DNA from: Rhodanobacter humi
GTDB lineage: Bacteria; Pseudomonadota; Gammaproteobacteria; Xanthomonadales; Rhodanobacteraceae
DNA length: 64,000 nucleotides
Direction: 5' to 3'
Assembly (NCBI RefSeq): GCF_041107455.1
Contig: NZ_JBGBPY010000001.1
Coordinates: 930,001-994,000 of the forward strand
Each line of letters opens with the position of its first letter. Position 1 is the first letter of the stretch. Positions 19,408 through 28,046 of this stretch are shown here, piece after piece. The translations under genes and the position numbers were made by a program. The notes under the pieces are model-generated. The model worked only from the letters and a program-made list of their open reading frames with translations. It searched no databases and was not told the DNA's origin.

Positions 19408-19425
19408 CTTCGATGCAGCCGAGGC

Positions 19426-19800
19426 TCAATTCACCAGCCGCAACGCGAACGGGTAGCGGTAGCTGCCGTCCGAACTGACCTTGACCGCGGCGACGATGCA
19501 GAAGACCAGGTTCGCCAGCCACAGCAGCCAGGTCAGCAGCACGCCGATGATGATGATGGTGAGGATCCAGCAGATCACGTAGCCGATCAACACGGAGATC
19601 TGGAAGTTCAGCGCCTCCTTGGCCTCTTTCACGAGATAGGCCTTGTCGGCGCGGTCCTTGTGCATCAGCCAAACGATCAGCGGCACGATCACGCTGAGGA
19701 TGAAGCCCGACAGGTGGGTGAGCATGGCCACGTTGCGGTCGTCGCTGCTTGCCTCGGTGGTGGCGGGCGGCGGTGGCATCTGGTCCGACGGTGTACTCAT
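19426..19800 (-). CDS. DUF4870 (Tic20-like) small membrane protein
   Basis: 124 residues. A Pro-rich cytoplasmic N-terminus (MSTPSDQMPPPPATTEASSDDRN) is followed by hydrophobic helices at about 28-45 and 67-105; the cytoplasmic loop LMHKDRADKAYLVKEAKEALNFQ is typical of DUF4870. The family role is not established. ATG at 19800 is preceded by GGGAGGA at good spacing; an upstream TTG at 19806 is less likely. Convergent with ispA. A MITE-like element lies 70 bp upstream of the start and could carry or separate its promoter. Confidence 0.85.
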   Translation of the reverse strand: MSTPSDQMPPPPATTEASSDDRNVAMLTHLSGFILSVIVPLIVWLMHKDRADKAYLVKEAKEALNFQISVLIGYVICWILTIIIIGVLLTWLLWLANLVFCIVAAVKVSSDGSYRYPFALRLVN

Positions 19801-19872
19801 GAGCAATCCTCCCCGGTGAGTGGACCGCGCGCCGCGGGCAGCCGGCCTTGCGCGGACTGGTCAAACGCTTTA

Positions 19873-20152
19873 GAGCCTGTTCAATGTCTCCACATGGGCC
19901 GCGTTGCCTTGCCGTGGCCGCCAGGTGGTGGCGCGTGGCGCAGCGCCTGCCTGGCCGGCAGGTCAAGCCGCGCGCTGCCGCATGGCGGCCACGGCAAGGC
20001 AACCCTGCACCCATCAATTCCGGGGCCGGGTCTGTTTGCCCGCCCCCCTGCGTCATCACTCGGTCGTGGACGGACGTCCACTCCCTCCTTCTTCCTTGGC
20101 CTGCGTGCAAACAGCTCCCGGCGCGAGCCATGCGGAGACATTGAACAGGCTC
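19873..20152. mobile_element. MITE-like element, 280 bp, with terminal inverted repeats
   Basis: The ends are near-perfect inverted repeats of about 24-30 bp beginning GAGCCTGTTCAATGTCTCC; only a few positions differ between the two ends. The element is flanked by TTA at 19870-19872 and 20153-20155, a likely 3-bp target duplication of TNA form. Inside, a perfect 20-bp inverted repeat pairs 19903-19922 with 19984-20003. Open frames across it are low-complexity and no transposase is encoded. From memory, TNA duplications occur in the IS1031 group of the IS5 family, so mobilisation by such a transposase is plausible. Confidence 0.75.
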
Positions 20153-20171
20153 TTACAGCATGCCGCAGGAA

Positions 20172-21539
20172 TCACTCGCCCGCCACTGTCATCCGGCCTA
20201 CCAGGATCGAGCCGCAGAGGATGTGCGAACGCGGATCCACGTCCGCGCCCGTCGCCACGATGCCTGCGTACATGTCGCGCAGGTTCGCGGCGATGGTGAT
20301 CTCCTCGACCGGATACGCGATGACGCCGTTCTCCACCCAGAAGCCGGCCGCGCCGCGCGAATAGTCGCCGGTGATGGTGTTCACGCCCTGCCCCATCACC
20401 TCGGTAACCAGCAGGCCCGTGCCCAGCCGGCGCAGCATGCCGGCGAAATCGCTGGCTTCGCCGTCGGTCGCGCCAGGCGCCACGCACAGGTTGTGGATGC
20501 CGCCGGCATTGCCGGTCGAGACCAGTCCCAGCTTGCGCGCCGAATAGCTGCCCAGCACGTAGCGCGCCAGCACGCCGCCTTCCACCAGCGCGCTGTCGCG
20601 GGTCGCCACGCCTTCCGCGTCGAAGTTGCCCGAGCCGTGGCCGCGCCGCAGGTGCGGCTGTTCGTCGACATGCAGCCACGCCGGCATGATCGCCTTGCCC
20701 GCGTGGTCGAGCAGGAAACTGGCACGGCGATACAGCGCACCACCGCTCACCGCGCCGACCAGGTGGCCGATCAGGCCGCGCGCGATCTCCGGCGCGAACA
20801 GCACCGGGCATTCGCGGGTGGACAGGCTGCGCGCATCCAGCCGCGCCAGCGTGCGCTCGGCCGCCTTGTCGCCCAGCGCCTCGGCGCCGATGAAATCGCC
20901 GGCATCGCGCACGCTGTCGTACCAGTAGTCGCGCTGCATGCGCTCGCCTTCGCCCGCGATCAGCGACAGCGACAGCGAGTGCCGGGTGCCGCGCTCGCGG
21001 CCGACGAATCCGTGCGAGTTCGCGTACACCGCCAGGCTCTCGCCCGCCTGCACGCCGGCGCCGTCGGAATTGCTGATGCCCGCGTGCGCGCGGCCGGCGG
21101 CCTCGATGCGCTGGCCCAGCGCGATGGCGTCCGCGGTATCGACGGCCCAGGGATGCCACAGGTCGAGGTCGGGGAAATCCGTCGCCATGCGCGCGGCGTC
21201 AGCCAACCCCGCGGCGGGATCCTCCTCGGTGAACTTCGCGATGGCGCAGGCCTGGTCCAGCGTGGCCTGGATCGAATCGGGATGCAGGTCGGCGGTGCTG
21301 GCCGAGCCCTTGCGCTGGCCAAAGTACACGGTGAGGCCGAAGCCGCGGTCGCGGGTGTGCTCCACCGTCTCCACCTCGCCCAGACGCACGTTCACGCTGA
21401 GCCCGGTGTCGATGCTGGCGGCCACCTCGGCGGCGCTGGCACCGGCCGCGCGGGCACGGCGGATCACGTCTTCCGCGAGCTGGGCCAGGCGATCGAGGTC
21501 CTGTTGGCTGCGGTCGGTGCTGAGGGCGGTTTCGCTCAC
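20172..21539 (-). CDS. pmbA: Metalloprotease-related protein PmbA/TldE
   Basis: 455 residues from GTG at 21539. TldE family protein that pairs with TldD; the heterodimer is known for processing microcin B17 and degrading unfolded peptides, with the zinc site on TldD. Family segments visible: GFGLTVYFGQRKGSASTAD near the N-terminus, CPVLFAPEIARGLIGHLVGAVSGGALYRRASFL in the middle, and GFWVENGVIAYPVEEITIAANLRDMYAGI at the C-terminus. The gene ends 17 bp from the MITE. tldD is not in the window. The divergent DUF1653 gene starts 107 bp upstream. Confidence 0.93.
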   Translation of the reverse strand: MSETALSTDRSQQDLDRLAQLAEDVIRRARAAGASAAEVAASIDTGLSVNVRLGEVETVEHTRDRGFGLTVYFGQRKGSASTADLHPDSIQATLDQACAIAKFTEEDPAAGLADAARMATDFPDLDLWHPWAVDTADAIALGQRIEAAGRAHAGISNSDGAGVQAGESLAVYANSHGFVGRERGTRHSLSLSLIAGEGERMQRDYWYDSVRDAGDFIGAEALGDKAAERTLARLDARSLSTRECPVLFAPEIARGLIGHLVGAVSGGALYRRASFLLDHAGKAIMPAWLHVDEQPHLRRGHGSGNFDAEGVATRDSALVEGGVLARYVLGSYSARKLGLVSTGNAGGIHNLCVAPGATDGEASDFAGMLRRLGTGLLVTEVMGQGVNTITGDYSRGAAGFWVENGVIAYPVEEITIAANLRDMYAGIVATGADVDPRSHILCGSILVGRMTVAGE

Positions 21540-21646
21540 GAATGAAGTCTCTGGAAGATCAAACGGGTAGAATGCACGATCCGCGCCGTGCCGTCTGCCC
21601 AGATGGGGGCGCCGCGGCCAACTGCAACGCATCGCGGAGTACGCGC

Positions 21647-21886
21647 ATGGCGACCGTCCCCGGTGTCTACCGCCACTACAAGGGCCAGCGCTACCGCGTG
21701 CTGGGCACCGCCCGCCACAGCGAAACGCTGGAAGAGCTGGTGGTGTACCAGGCGCTGTACGGCGAACACGGCCTGTGGGTGCGCCCGGCGGCGATGTTCG
21801 CCGAAACCATCGAACTGGATGGCGAACCGATCGCGCGCTTTGCGCTCGAACAAGCCGCTCCCGTCGACGGCGGCACGCCTGCCTGA
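21647..21886 (+). CDS. DUF1653 domain protein
   Basis: 79 residues. The sequence GVYRHYKGQRYRVLGTARHSETLEELVVYQALYGEHGLWVRPAAMF matches the DUF1653 family, small soluble proteins of unknown role, often near yjgA or pmbA. ATG at 21647 has GGAG upstream. The C-terminal tail is ALEQAAPVDGGTPA. It lies 28 bp before yjgA and may be co-transcribed with it. I cannot assign a function. Confidence 0.85.
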   Translation: MATVPGVYRHYKGQRYRVLGTARHSETLEELVVYQALYGEHGLWVRPAAMFAETIELDGEPIARFALEQAAPVDGGTPA

Positions 21887-21914
21887 CGCAACCTTTTCTT
21901 CCGGAACCGAAACC

Positions 21915-22460
21915 GTGAGCCCGAGCCGCAGCCGCAACCAGACCGAACTCGATGACGCCGACTACGGCCCCAGCCGTACCCAGCAGCGCCGCGACGCGCT
22001 GGCCGTGCTCGCGCTCGCCAGCCAGTTGGTGGAACTGCCGCCGAGCCGGCTGGCCAAACTCGAACTGCCCGACGACGTGCGCCGCGAGGTCGAGATCACC
22101 CGCAAGATCACCGCGCACATCGCCCACAAGCGCCAGCTCGCCTTCCTCGCCAAGGTGATGCGCCGCCACGACGACGAAGCCTTCGCCGCGGTGCGCGCGG
22201 AACTGGGCGAGAACCGCGAGAAGCAGCGCCAGGAAACCGCCGCGATGCACCGGCTGGAAGCGCTGCGTGAACGCCTGCTGGGCGAGGACGGCGACGAGGC
22301 GGTCTCCGCGCTGATCGAGCAGCATCCGGGCGTCGACCGCCAGCACCTGCGCGCGCTGATCCGCCAGGCGCGCGTCGAGCAGGCCACGCCGAACAAACCA
22401 CCGCGCGCGTTCCGCGAGCTGTTCCAGTTGCTCAAATCGCTGTCGGAAAGCAACGCGTAG
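21915..22460 (+). CDS. darP: Ribosome-associated protein YjgA/DarP (DUF615)
   Basis: 181 residues from GTG at 21915. YjgA/DarP binds late 50S precursors and helps mature the peptidyl transferase centre in E. coli. The start PSRSRNQTELDDADYGPSRTQQRRDALAVLALASQLVELPPSRL is typical (E. coli has a similar PSKSEIKRDAEELKRLG-like region), and the rest is long charged helices. The TAG stop (22458-22460) lies inside the left arm of a REP element. In many proteobacteria it neighbours pmbA, as here (divergent). Confidence 0.92.
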   Translation: MSPSRSRNQTELDDADYGPSRTQQRRDALAVLALASQLVELPPSRLAKLELPDDVRREVEITRKITAHIAHKRQLAFLAKVMRRHDDEAFAAVRAELGENREKQRQETAAMHRLEALRERLLGEDGDEAVSALIEQHPGVDRQHLRALIRQARVEQATPNKPPRAFRELFQLLKSLSESNA

Positions 22461-22525
22461 GAGCGGCTTCAGCCGCGACCACCGCACCGCGCAGATCAAA
22501 CGATCGCGGCTGAAGCCGCTCCTAC
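22457..22525. repeat. REP pair (GTAGGAGCGGCTTCAGCCGC type)
   Basis: Perfect 22-bp inverted repeat: left arm 22457-22478 starting GTAGGAGCGGCTTCAGCCGC, right arm 22504-22525, with 25 bp between. Each arm contains a small internal palindrome (GCGGCTTCAGCCGC). The left arm supplies the TAG stop of darP and the right arm supplies the TAG stop of the convergent Nudix-ThiE gene. REP units of this type are known from Pseudomonas and Xanthomonadales. The hairpin could also act as a shared terminator or 3'-end protector. Confidence 0.88.
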
Positions 22526-23475
22526 GACGCAGACCAGAAACCGCGTATACCGGCCACGCCTTGCGCGCCAGCCAACTGCGCTTGCGCCAACTGCGCCGGC
22601 ACCATGCCGCCCAGTGCATACACCGGCATCGCGGCCGCCTCGGCCAGCTCCTGGAAATTCGACCAGCCCAGCGGCTGCGCCTGTGGGTGGCTGGCGGTGG
22701 CCGCCACCGGCGACAGCGTGGCGAAATCCACGTCCAGCCGCAGTGCCTGCGCCAACTGCGCGGCATCGTGGCAGCTGGCGCCGACGATCTGCTGCAACGG
22801 CAGCGGACGTTCACCGAGCGTGGCCAGCTGCGCGCCGGTCAGGTGCACGCCGATGCCCAGCACCCGCGCGCCCTCGATATCCGCATTGAGCAGCAGTTGT
22901 GCGGCATGTGCGCGCGCCAGCGGCAGCAATGATGCGGCGAACTCTCGCACGCTTTCGCGAGGCCACAGCGGCAGGCGCAACTGCAGCATGCGCTCGCCCG
23001 CTTCGATGGCATGTCCGATCCGCTCGAACCAGAAGTCACGTTCAGCCGGCAGCACTTCCGCCGGCGTGATGAGGTAATGCGGCGGCAGGCGCAATGCCTG
23101 CAGGATCGCTCGATCGGCCGGCGCCAGCGTGGCCGGATCCGCCTGCATCGGCAAACACCAGCGCAGGCCCTGCCCTTCCAGCGAACGCGGCGCGCCGCGC
23201 CACTGCGTCACGCACCAAGCGTCCAGCAGCAGCGCGCGCTCGTGATAGCGCCAAGGCACGCGGATCAGCGGCGCGGCCTCGACCAGCGCGATGCCCAGTT
23301 CCTCGTCCAGCTCGCGCGCCAGCGCCACCAGCGGCGTCTCGCCGGGCTCGCGCTTGCCGCCGGGGAATTCCCACAGGCCCGCCAGATGCTTGCCGGCGGG
23401 GCGCTCGGCCAGCAACACGCGACCCTCGCGATCGCACAGCGCGCCGGCCAGCACATGCAGCGGCGCCTGATCCAC
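22522..23475 (-). CDS. Nudix hydrolase (MutT-like) fused to a ThiE/TenI-like domain
   Basis: 317 residues from GTG at 23475. The N-terminal half is MutT-like with a perfect Nudix box (GGKREPGETPLVALARELDEELGI, Gly40-Ile62) that should hydrolyse oxidised nucleoside triphosphates such as 8-oxo-dGTP. From about residue 130 the chain is a TIM-barrel related to thiamine-phosphate synthase (LLNADIEGARVLGIGVHL, GASCHDAAQLAQAL, MPVYALGGMV). The usual QxREK-type substrate motif appears as QLRLPL, so ThiE activity is doubtful. Such fusions are known in gammaproteobacteria. Its start lies 9 bp after the folA stop. Confidence 0.88.
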   Translation of the reverse strand: MDQAPLHVLAGALCDREGRVLLAERPAGKHLAGLWEFPGGKREPGETPLVALARELDEELGIALVEAAPLIRVPWRYHERALLLDAWCVTQWRGAPRSLEGQGLRWCLPMQADPATLAPADRAILQALRLPPHYLITPAEVLPAERDFWFERIGHAIEAGERMLQLRLPLWPRESVREFAASLLPLARAHAAQLLLNADIEGARVLGIGVHLTGAQLATLGERPLPLQQIVGASCHDAAQLAQALRLDVDFATLSPVAATASHPQAQPLGWSNFQELAEAAAMPVYALGGMVPAQLAQAQLAGAQGVAGIRGFWSAS

Positions 23476-23483
23476 GGACGGAC

Positions 23484-23972
23484 TCAGCTGCCGCGCACGT
23501 ACTCGACCATGTCGAAGTCGTAGGCGTGCTCGGCGTCCTTCTTGTGGTGCACGCGCGAGACCTCGGTCCAGTCGGTGAAGTGCACGCCGGGGAAGAAGGT
23601 GTCCGCACCGTCCACCGCCGCGCTGACCCAGGTCAGGTACAGCCGGCGCGCCATCGGCAGCGCCTCGCGGAACACCTGGCCGCCGCCGATCACCATCAGG
23701 CCGGTGTGGTCGCAGCGCGCCTGCGCCTCGTCGATCGAGCGCACGGTGACCTGGCCGGGGAACGGCGCCTCGTGCCGGCGCGACAACACCAGGTTGGTGC
23801 GGTCCGGCAGCGCGCGGCCGATCGACACCGCGGTGTTGTAGCCCATCAGCACGTGCTTGCCCACGGTGAGTTGCTTGAACCAGCGCAAGTCGTCCGGCAG
23901 ATGCCAGGGCAGATGTCCCTTGCGGCCGATGGCGAAGTTCTCGTCGAGCGCGGCGATCAGCGAAATGGCCAT
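23484..23972 (-). CDS. folA: Dihydrofolate reductase
   Basis: 162 residues. It reduces dihydrofolate to tetrahydrofolate with NADPH and pairs with ThyA, which regenerates dihydrofolate. Motifs: SLIAALDENFAIGRKGHLPWHLPDDLRWFK with the conserved acid Asp28, MGYNTAVSIGRALPDRTNLVLSR, and the NADPH loop GGGQVFREALP. ATG at 23972 has AAGGAAC upstream. thyA lies upstream on the same strand but is separated by about 230 bp that holds two hairpins. Confidence 0.96.
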   Translation of the reverse strand: MAISLIAALDENFAIGRKGHLPWHLPDDLRWFKQLTVGKHVLMGYNTAVSIGRALPDRTNLVLSRRHEAPFPGQVTVRSIDEAQARCDHTGLMVIGGGQVFREALPMARRLYLTWVSAAVDGADTFFPGVHFTDWTEVSRVHHKKDAEHAYDFDMVEYVRGS

Positions 23973-24083
23973 CTGGGTTCCTTGCAAAATACGGAAGTCG
24001 AAGGGATGACGCGGGTGTCTTGCCACACGCCGATTGTAGCGATTGGGGACGATGGCGGGAGCCTGTCAAAGACCTTTGCCAAT

Positions 24084-24115
24084 GTCTGGAAAGGGCTGTC
24101 CTGCCCTTTCCAGAC
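24084..24115. repeat. 13-bp stem hairpin in the thyA-folA gap
   Basis: GTCTGGAAAGGGC, loop TGTCCT, and its exact complement. There is no T-run after it on either strand. It may be a weak terminator or a repeat unit. The rest of the 23973-24170 gap shows no gene. Confidence 0.5.
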
Positions 24116-24170
24116 TCGCCAAGTCCGGCATCGCCGGGCCTGGCTCCGTCACACGATCCCTCCGTGAATC

Positions 24171-24209
24171 GCGGTATAGCGGGCTGTCTTCGACAGCCCG
24201 CTATACCGC
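24171..24209. terminator. 18-bp perfect hairpin at the end of thyA
   Basis: GCGGTATAGCGGGCTGTC, loop TTC, then its exact complement. The thyA stop codon (24201-24203 on the minus strand) lies in the right arm. No U-tract follows, so a REP-like or mRNA-stabilising role is as likely as termination. Confidence 0.55.
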
Positions 24210-24995
24210 CACCGGCGCCTTGATCGCCGGGTGCGGCGCATAGCCCTCGATGGCGATGTCCTCGTAGCGGAAATCCTCCAGCGCGCGCACCTCGGGATTC
24301 AGCGCCAGCTTCGGCAAGGGGCGCGGCTCGCGCGACAGCTGCAGCCGCGCCTGCTCCACGTGGTTGTTGTACAGGTGCGCGTCGCCCAACGTGTGCACGA
24401 AATCGCCCACGCCCAGCCCGCACACCTGGGCCACCATGTGGGTGAGCAGCGCGTAACTGGCGATGTTGAACGGCACGCCGAGGAAGATGTCGCCGGAGCG
24501 CTGGTAGAGCTGGCAGCTCAGCTTGCCGTCAGCGACGTAGAACTGGAACAGCGTGTGGCAGGGCATCAGCGCCATCTTCGGCAGCTCGCCCACGTTCCAG
24601 GCGCTGACGATCAGGCGGCGCGAATCCGGATTGCGACGGATCTCGTCCACCACCCAGCGGATCTGGTCCACCGCGGCGCCGTCGGCGGTGGGCCACGCGC
24701 GCCACTGCTTGCCGTAGACCGGGCCGAGCTCGCCGCGCGCGTCGGCCCATTCGTCCCAGATGCTGACGCCGTGTTCCTTGAGGTAGGCGATGTTGGTGTC
24801 GCCCTGCAGGAACCAGATCAGCTCGTGGACGATGGACTTCAGGTGCAGCTTCTTGGTGGTGACCAGCGGGAAGCCTTCGGCCAGGTCGAAGCGCATCTGC
24901 CAGCCGAACACGCTGCGCGTGCCGGTGCCGGTGCGGTCGGCCTTCTCCGTGCCGTGCTCCAGCACGTGGCGCAGCAGGTCGAGGTAGGCCTTCAT
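24201..24995 (-). CDS. thyA: Thymidylate synthase
   Basis: 264 residues, exactly the E. coli length. It methylates dUMP to dTMP using methylene-tetrahydrofolate, producing dihydrofolate for FolA. The catalytic Cys146 is in [13 protein letters not shown]. Other motifs: DRTGTGT near residue 20, the [15 protein letters not shown] segment and [15 protein letters not shown]. The start overlaps the lgt stop (ATGA), so the two genes are translationally coupled, as in many proteobacteria. Confidence 0.97.
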   Translation of the reverse strand: MKAYLDLLRHVLEHGTEKADRTGTGTRSVFGWQMRFDLAEGFPLVTTKKLHLKSIVHELIWFLQGDTNIAYLKEHGVSIWDEWADARGELGPVYGKQWRAWPTADGAAVDQIRWVVDEIRRNPDSRRLIVSAWNVGELPKMALMPCHTLFQFYVADGKLSCQLYQRSGDIFLGVPFNIASYALLTHMVAQVCGLGVGDFVHTLGDAHLYNNHVEQARLQLSREPRPLPKLALNPEVRALEDFRYEDIAIEGYAPHPAIKAPVAV

Positions 24996-25894
24996 TTTCC
25001 GTCCTCGATCGGCATTGCCACTTCGTACAACCGCAAGGTGGGCGAACGCCGCGACAGCCACAGCAGCCACAGGCCCACGGCGATCAGCGGCAGCGACAGG
25101 ATCTGCCCCATCGTCACCCAGCCGAACGCGAGGTATCCGAGCTGGATGTCGGGCAGGCGCACGAACTCCACCGCGAAGCGGAAGCCGCCGTACATCAGCG
25201 CGAACAGGCCGGAGATGAGATAGCGCGGCCGCGGCTTCATCGACACCAGCCACAGCACGACGAACATCACCACGCCTTCCAGCGCCATCTCGTACAGCTG
25301 CGAAGGCTGGCGCACCAGGCCGCCGAGTTGCGCCAGCTGCGCCTGCCAGGCCGGATGCGCCGCGACGTAGGCCACGTCCTCACCATGCGCGTGCGGGAAG
25401 ATCATGCCCCACGGCAGGTCGGTGGGCTTGCCCCACAGCTCGCCGTTGATGAAGTTGCCCAGCCGCCCGAGGCCCAGGCCGATCGGCACCAGCGGCGCCA
25501 CGAAATCCACCGTGTCGAAGAAATGCAGTTGCTGCTTGCGCGACCACCACAGCCCCGCCACCAGCACGCCGAGCAAGCCGCCGTGAAAGCTCATGCCGCC
25601 GTCCCACACCTTGAACAGCGCCAGCGGATCGGTCCAGATCCAGCGCAGGCCGCCGGCGTAATAGAACAGCATGTAGCCGATCCGCCCGCCCGCGATCACG
25701 CCCATCATGCCGTAGAAGAACAGGTCGCCCAGCGCGTCGCGCGTCACCGGCAGGCGGCCCTTGCGCCGCCTGTACTCGCCCAGCACCGCGGCGCTGAAAA
25801 AGCCCACCAGGTACATCAACCCGTACCAGTGCACCTGCACCGGGCCGAGGTGGAAGGCGATCGGATTGATGTCGACGACGAGGGGCTGCGTCAT
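24992..25894 (-). CDS. lgt: Prolipoprotein diacylglyceryl transferase
   Basis: 300 residues. Inner-membrane enzyme that transfers diacylglyceryl from phosphatidylglycerol to the lipobox Cys of prolipoproteins, which would include the LemA-type lipoprotein of this window. At least seven hydrophobic helices. Signature motifs: [11 protein letters not shown] near the N-terminus, [24 protein letters not shown] and [18 protein letters not shown] at 25894 is used; an in-frame ATG 15 codons upstream adds a non-conserved tail. Divergent from the S9 peptidase gene. Confidence 0.96.
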   Translation of the reverse strand: MTQPLVVDINPIAFHLGPVQVHWYGLMYLVGFFSAAVLGEYRRRKGRLPVTRDALGDLFFYGMMGVIAGGRIGYMLFYYAGGLRWIWTDPLALFKVWDGGMSFHGGLLGVLVAGLWWSRKQQLHFFDTVDFVAPLVPIGLGLGRLGNFINGELWGKPTDLPWGMIFPHAHGEDVAYVAAHPAWQAQLAQLGGLVRQPSQLYEMALEGVVMFVVLWLVSMKPRPRYLISGLFALMYGGFRFAVEFVRLPDIQLGYLAFGWVTMGQILSLPLIAVGLWLLWLSRRSPTLRLYEVAMPIEDGK

Positions 25895-25932
25895 GCGGTC
25901 GGGGATCAGGCAGGCAAGGCCCTCAGTGTACC

Positions 25933-25961
25933 GGGACAAGGCGCGGCACGGCGGCTACACT
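25933..25961 (+). promoter_or_regulatory. Predicted promoter of the S9 peptidase gene
   Basis: A -35-like GGGACA (25933-25938) and a -10-like TACACT (25956-25961) separated by 17 bp, in the divergent gap between lgt and the peptidase gene. Each box matches consensus at four of six positions. Confidence 0.35.
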
Positions 25962-26035
25962 GCCGCGAATCCGGTCAGCCAAGGTGCAGGGGAGCATCCG
26001 CCACGACCGGATCACGCCAACAGGGGAGAGCAAGG

Positions 26036-27997
26036 ATGATGTCTTTGCGCAAGTTGCGAGCCGCGCTGGTCGCGGCGTGCCTGGGGTTGCCTGCCGTCGC
26101 GGCGGCAGCCGACCTGATTCCGGTGGAAAGTTTCGCCCGCCACGCCAGCATGTCGATGCCACGGCTGTCGCCCGACGGCCAGCACATCGCGGTGCGCATG
26201 GACGACGGCGGCAACCACGCGCTGGTGATCTACGACGTCGCCGACATGAGCAAGCCGGTCAGCATGTTGCGCATGCCGAAGTTCGAAATGCCGGTCGACG
26301 TGCAATGGGTCAGCCCGACCCGGCTGGTCGTGGAGAAGGGCAAGATGCTCGGCTCCATCGATCGGCCCGTGGGCACCGGCGAGATCCTCGCCACCAATGT
26401 GGACGGCAGCCACCAGGACTACCTGTTCGGCTACCAGTCCGGTTACGGCACTCGCGGCGACACCCGCCAGGCCGATGACGGCTGGGGCTCGATCGACGGG
26501 TTGCCGGCGAAGGCCAACGGCCATTTCTACCTCGGCGCCCAGCTCTGGAACGACGAGAACCACAGCCGGCTGTTCGACGTGGACGCCATGAAGAACGTGC
26601 GCCACCTGATCGGCGACATCGGCGTGGGCGGACTCAGCTTCATGGTGGGGCCCGATGGCAAGGTGGAGTTCGCCTACGGCACGAATACCGATTTCGAGTA
26701 CGTGGCCTACCAGCGCCTCGGCGACCGCTGGGCCCAACTGGGCAAGGCGCAAACCGGCAAGCTCTTCGCCCCGTTCGCCACGGCGCCGGACGGCCAGCAT
26801 ATCTACGCGAAGTACAGCGCCAGCGGCGGCCCCACCGAACTGGTCGAGCAGCGCCTGGATGGCGCCGACCGCAAGCTGCTGGCGAAGGACGACTTCGGCA
26901 GCGTCGGCAATGCGCAGTGGACCGCTCCGCCGCTGCAGCCGTTCGCGGTCATCACCACGACCGGCACGCCACGCCCGATCTACGTCGATCCGTCCCTGCC
27001 GGCGGCGAAGCTGTACATGGCGATCAGCCAGAAATTCCCCGGCGAGTTCGTCGACTTCATCAACTTCAGCGAGGACGGCCGCGAGCTGCTGTTCTCCGTG
27101 AGCAGCGACCGCGATCCGGGTACGTATTACCTGATCGACACCGAGCACTACAAGGTGGTCAAGCTGTTCACGGCGGCGCCATGGATCGACCCGGCAAAGA
27201 TGGCCGAGCGCGTACCGATGCGCTTCAAGGCCAGCGACGGCATGGAGCTGGAAGCCATCCTCACCGTGCCGAACGGCGTGCCGATGGAGAAGTTGCCGAT
27301 GGTGCTGCTGCCGCACGGCGGCCCGCACGGCGTGAGCGACGACTGGTTCTTCGACTGGGATGCGCAATTCCTCGCCAGCCGTGGCTACCTGGTGCTGCAG
27401 GTGAACTACCGCGGTTCCGGCGGCCGCGGAGTGAACTTCGAGCAGGACGGCTATCTCAAGTGGGGCACGCGCATCCAGCAGGACCTGATCGACGGCGTGA
27501 AGTGGGCCGAGCAGCAGCAGTACGCCGATCCGGACCGCGTCTGCGTGTACGGTGGCAGCTTCGGCGGCTACTCGGCGCTGATGTCGGTGATCCGCGCGCC
27601 GAAGCTGTTCAAGTGCGCGATCGGCTACGCCGGCGTTTACGACCTGGCGATGATGTACAAGAAGGGCGACGTTCGCACGCGCGCTTCCGGCCGGAACTAC
27701 CTCGCCAACGTGATCGGCAAGGACGATGCCGCACTGGCCGCCAACTCGCCCGACCAGCTCGCGGCGCAGATCGACGTGCCGGTGCTGCTGATCCACGGCG
27801 AGGCCGACCAGCGCGCCCCGTTCGCCCAGGCCAAGGCGATGCGCGCCGCGCTGGATGCCGCGCACAAGCCCTACGAATGGATGGCCAAACCCAACGAGGG
27901 CCACGGCTTCTACACCGAGGCCAACAACGTGGAACGCCTGAACCGCATGCAGGATTTCCTGGCCAAGTACATCGGCAAGGGCGCCACCCCGCCCTGA
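26036..27997 (+). CDS. Secreted S9 family peptidase (acylaminoacyl/dipeptidyl peptidase-like)
   Basis: 653 residues with a signal peptide (MMSLRKLRAALVAACLGLPAVAAAA). The N-terminal beta-propeller (about 30-390) has typical openings such as MPRLSPDGQHIAVRM. The C-terminal alpha/beta-hydrolase domain holds the triad: Ser508 in GGSFGGYS, Asp591 in HGEADQRAPF and His623 in NEGHGFY. S9 enzymes of this kind are periplasmic or secreted in Xanthomonadales and trim peptides; the cleavage preference cannot be read from sequence. ATG at 26036 is followed at once by a second ATG, and either may serve. A UUCG-loop terminator follows. Confidence 0.92.
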   Translation: MMSLRKLRAALVAACLGLPAVAAAADLIPVESFARHASMSMPRLSPDGQHIAVRMDDGGNHALVIYDVADMSKPVSMLRMPKFEMPVDVQWVSPTRLVVEKGKMLGSIDRPVGTGEILATNVDGSHQDYLFGYQSGYGTRGDTRQADDGWGSIDGLPAKANGHFYLGAQLWNDENHSRLFDVDAMKNVRHLIGDIGVGGLSFMVGPDGKVEFAYGTNTDFEYVAYQRLGDRWAQLGKAQTGKLFAPFATAPDGQHIYAKYSASGGPTELVEQRLDGADRKLLAKDDFGSVGNAQWTAPPLQPFAVITTTGTPRPIYVDPSLPAAKLYMAISQKFPGEFVDFINFSEDGRELLFSVSSDRDPGTYYLIDTEHYKVVKLFTAAPWIDPAKMAERVPMRFKASDGMELEAILTVPNGVPMEKLPMVLLPHGGPHGVSDDWFFDWDAQFLASRGYLVLQVNYRGSGGRGVNFEQDGYLKWGTRIQQDLIDGVKWAEQQQYADPDRVCVYGGSFGGYSALMSVIRAPKLFKCAIGYAGVYDLAMMYKKGDVRTRASGRNYLANVIGKDDAALAANSPDQLAAQIDVPVLLIHGEADQRAPFAQAKAMRAALDAAHKPYEWMAKPNEGHGFYTEANNVERLNRMQDFLAKYIGKGATPP

Positions 27998-28022
27998 TCC
28001 CACACCCGACCTGATCCGCGAC

Positions 28023-28046
28023 AGGAAGGCGCTTCGGCGCCTTCCT
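28023..28046 (+). terminator. Terminator after the S9 peptidase gene
   Basis: 10-bp perfect stem AGGAAGGCGC with the stable TTCG loop and its complement, followed by CGTTT, 25 bp after the stop codon. Confidence 0.75.

Noticed and set aside
19848-20144. Open frames in both directions across the MITE-like element
   Set aside because: They follow the inverted-repeat symmetry of the element and show no recognisable domain; treated as repeat sequence.
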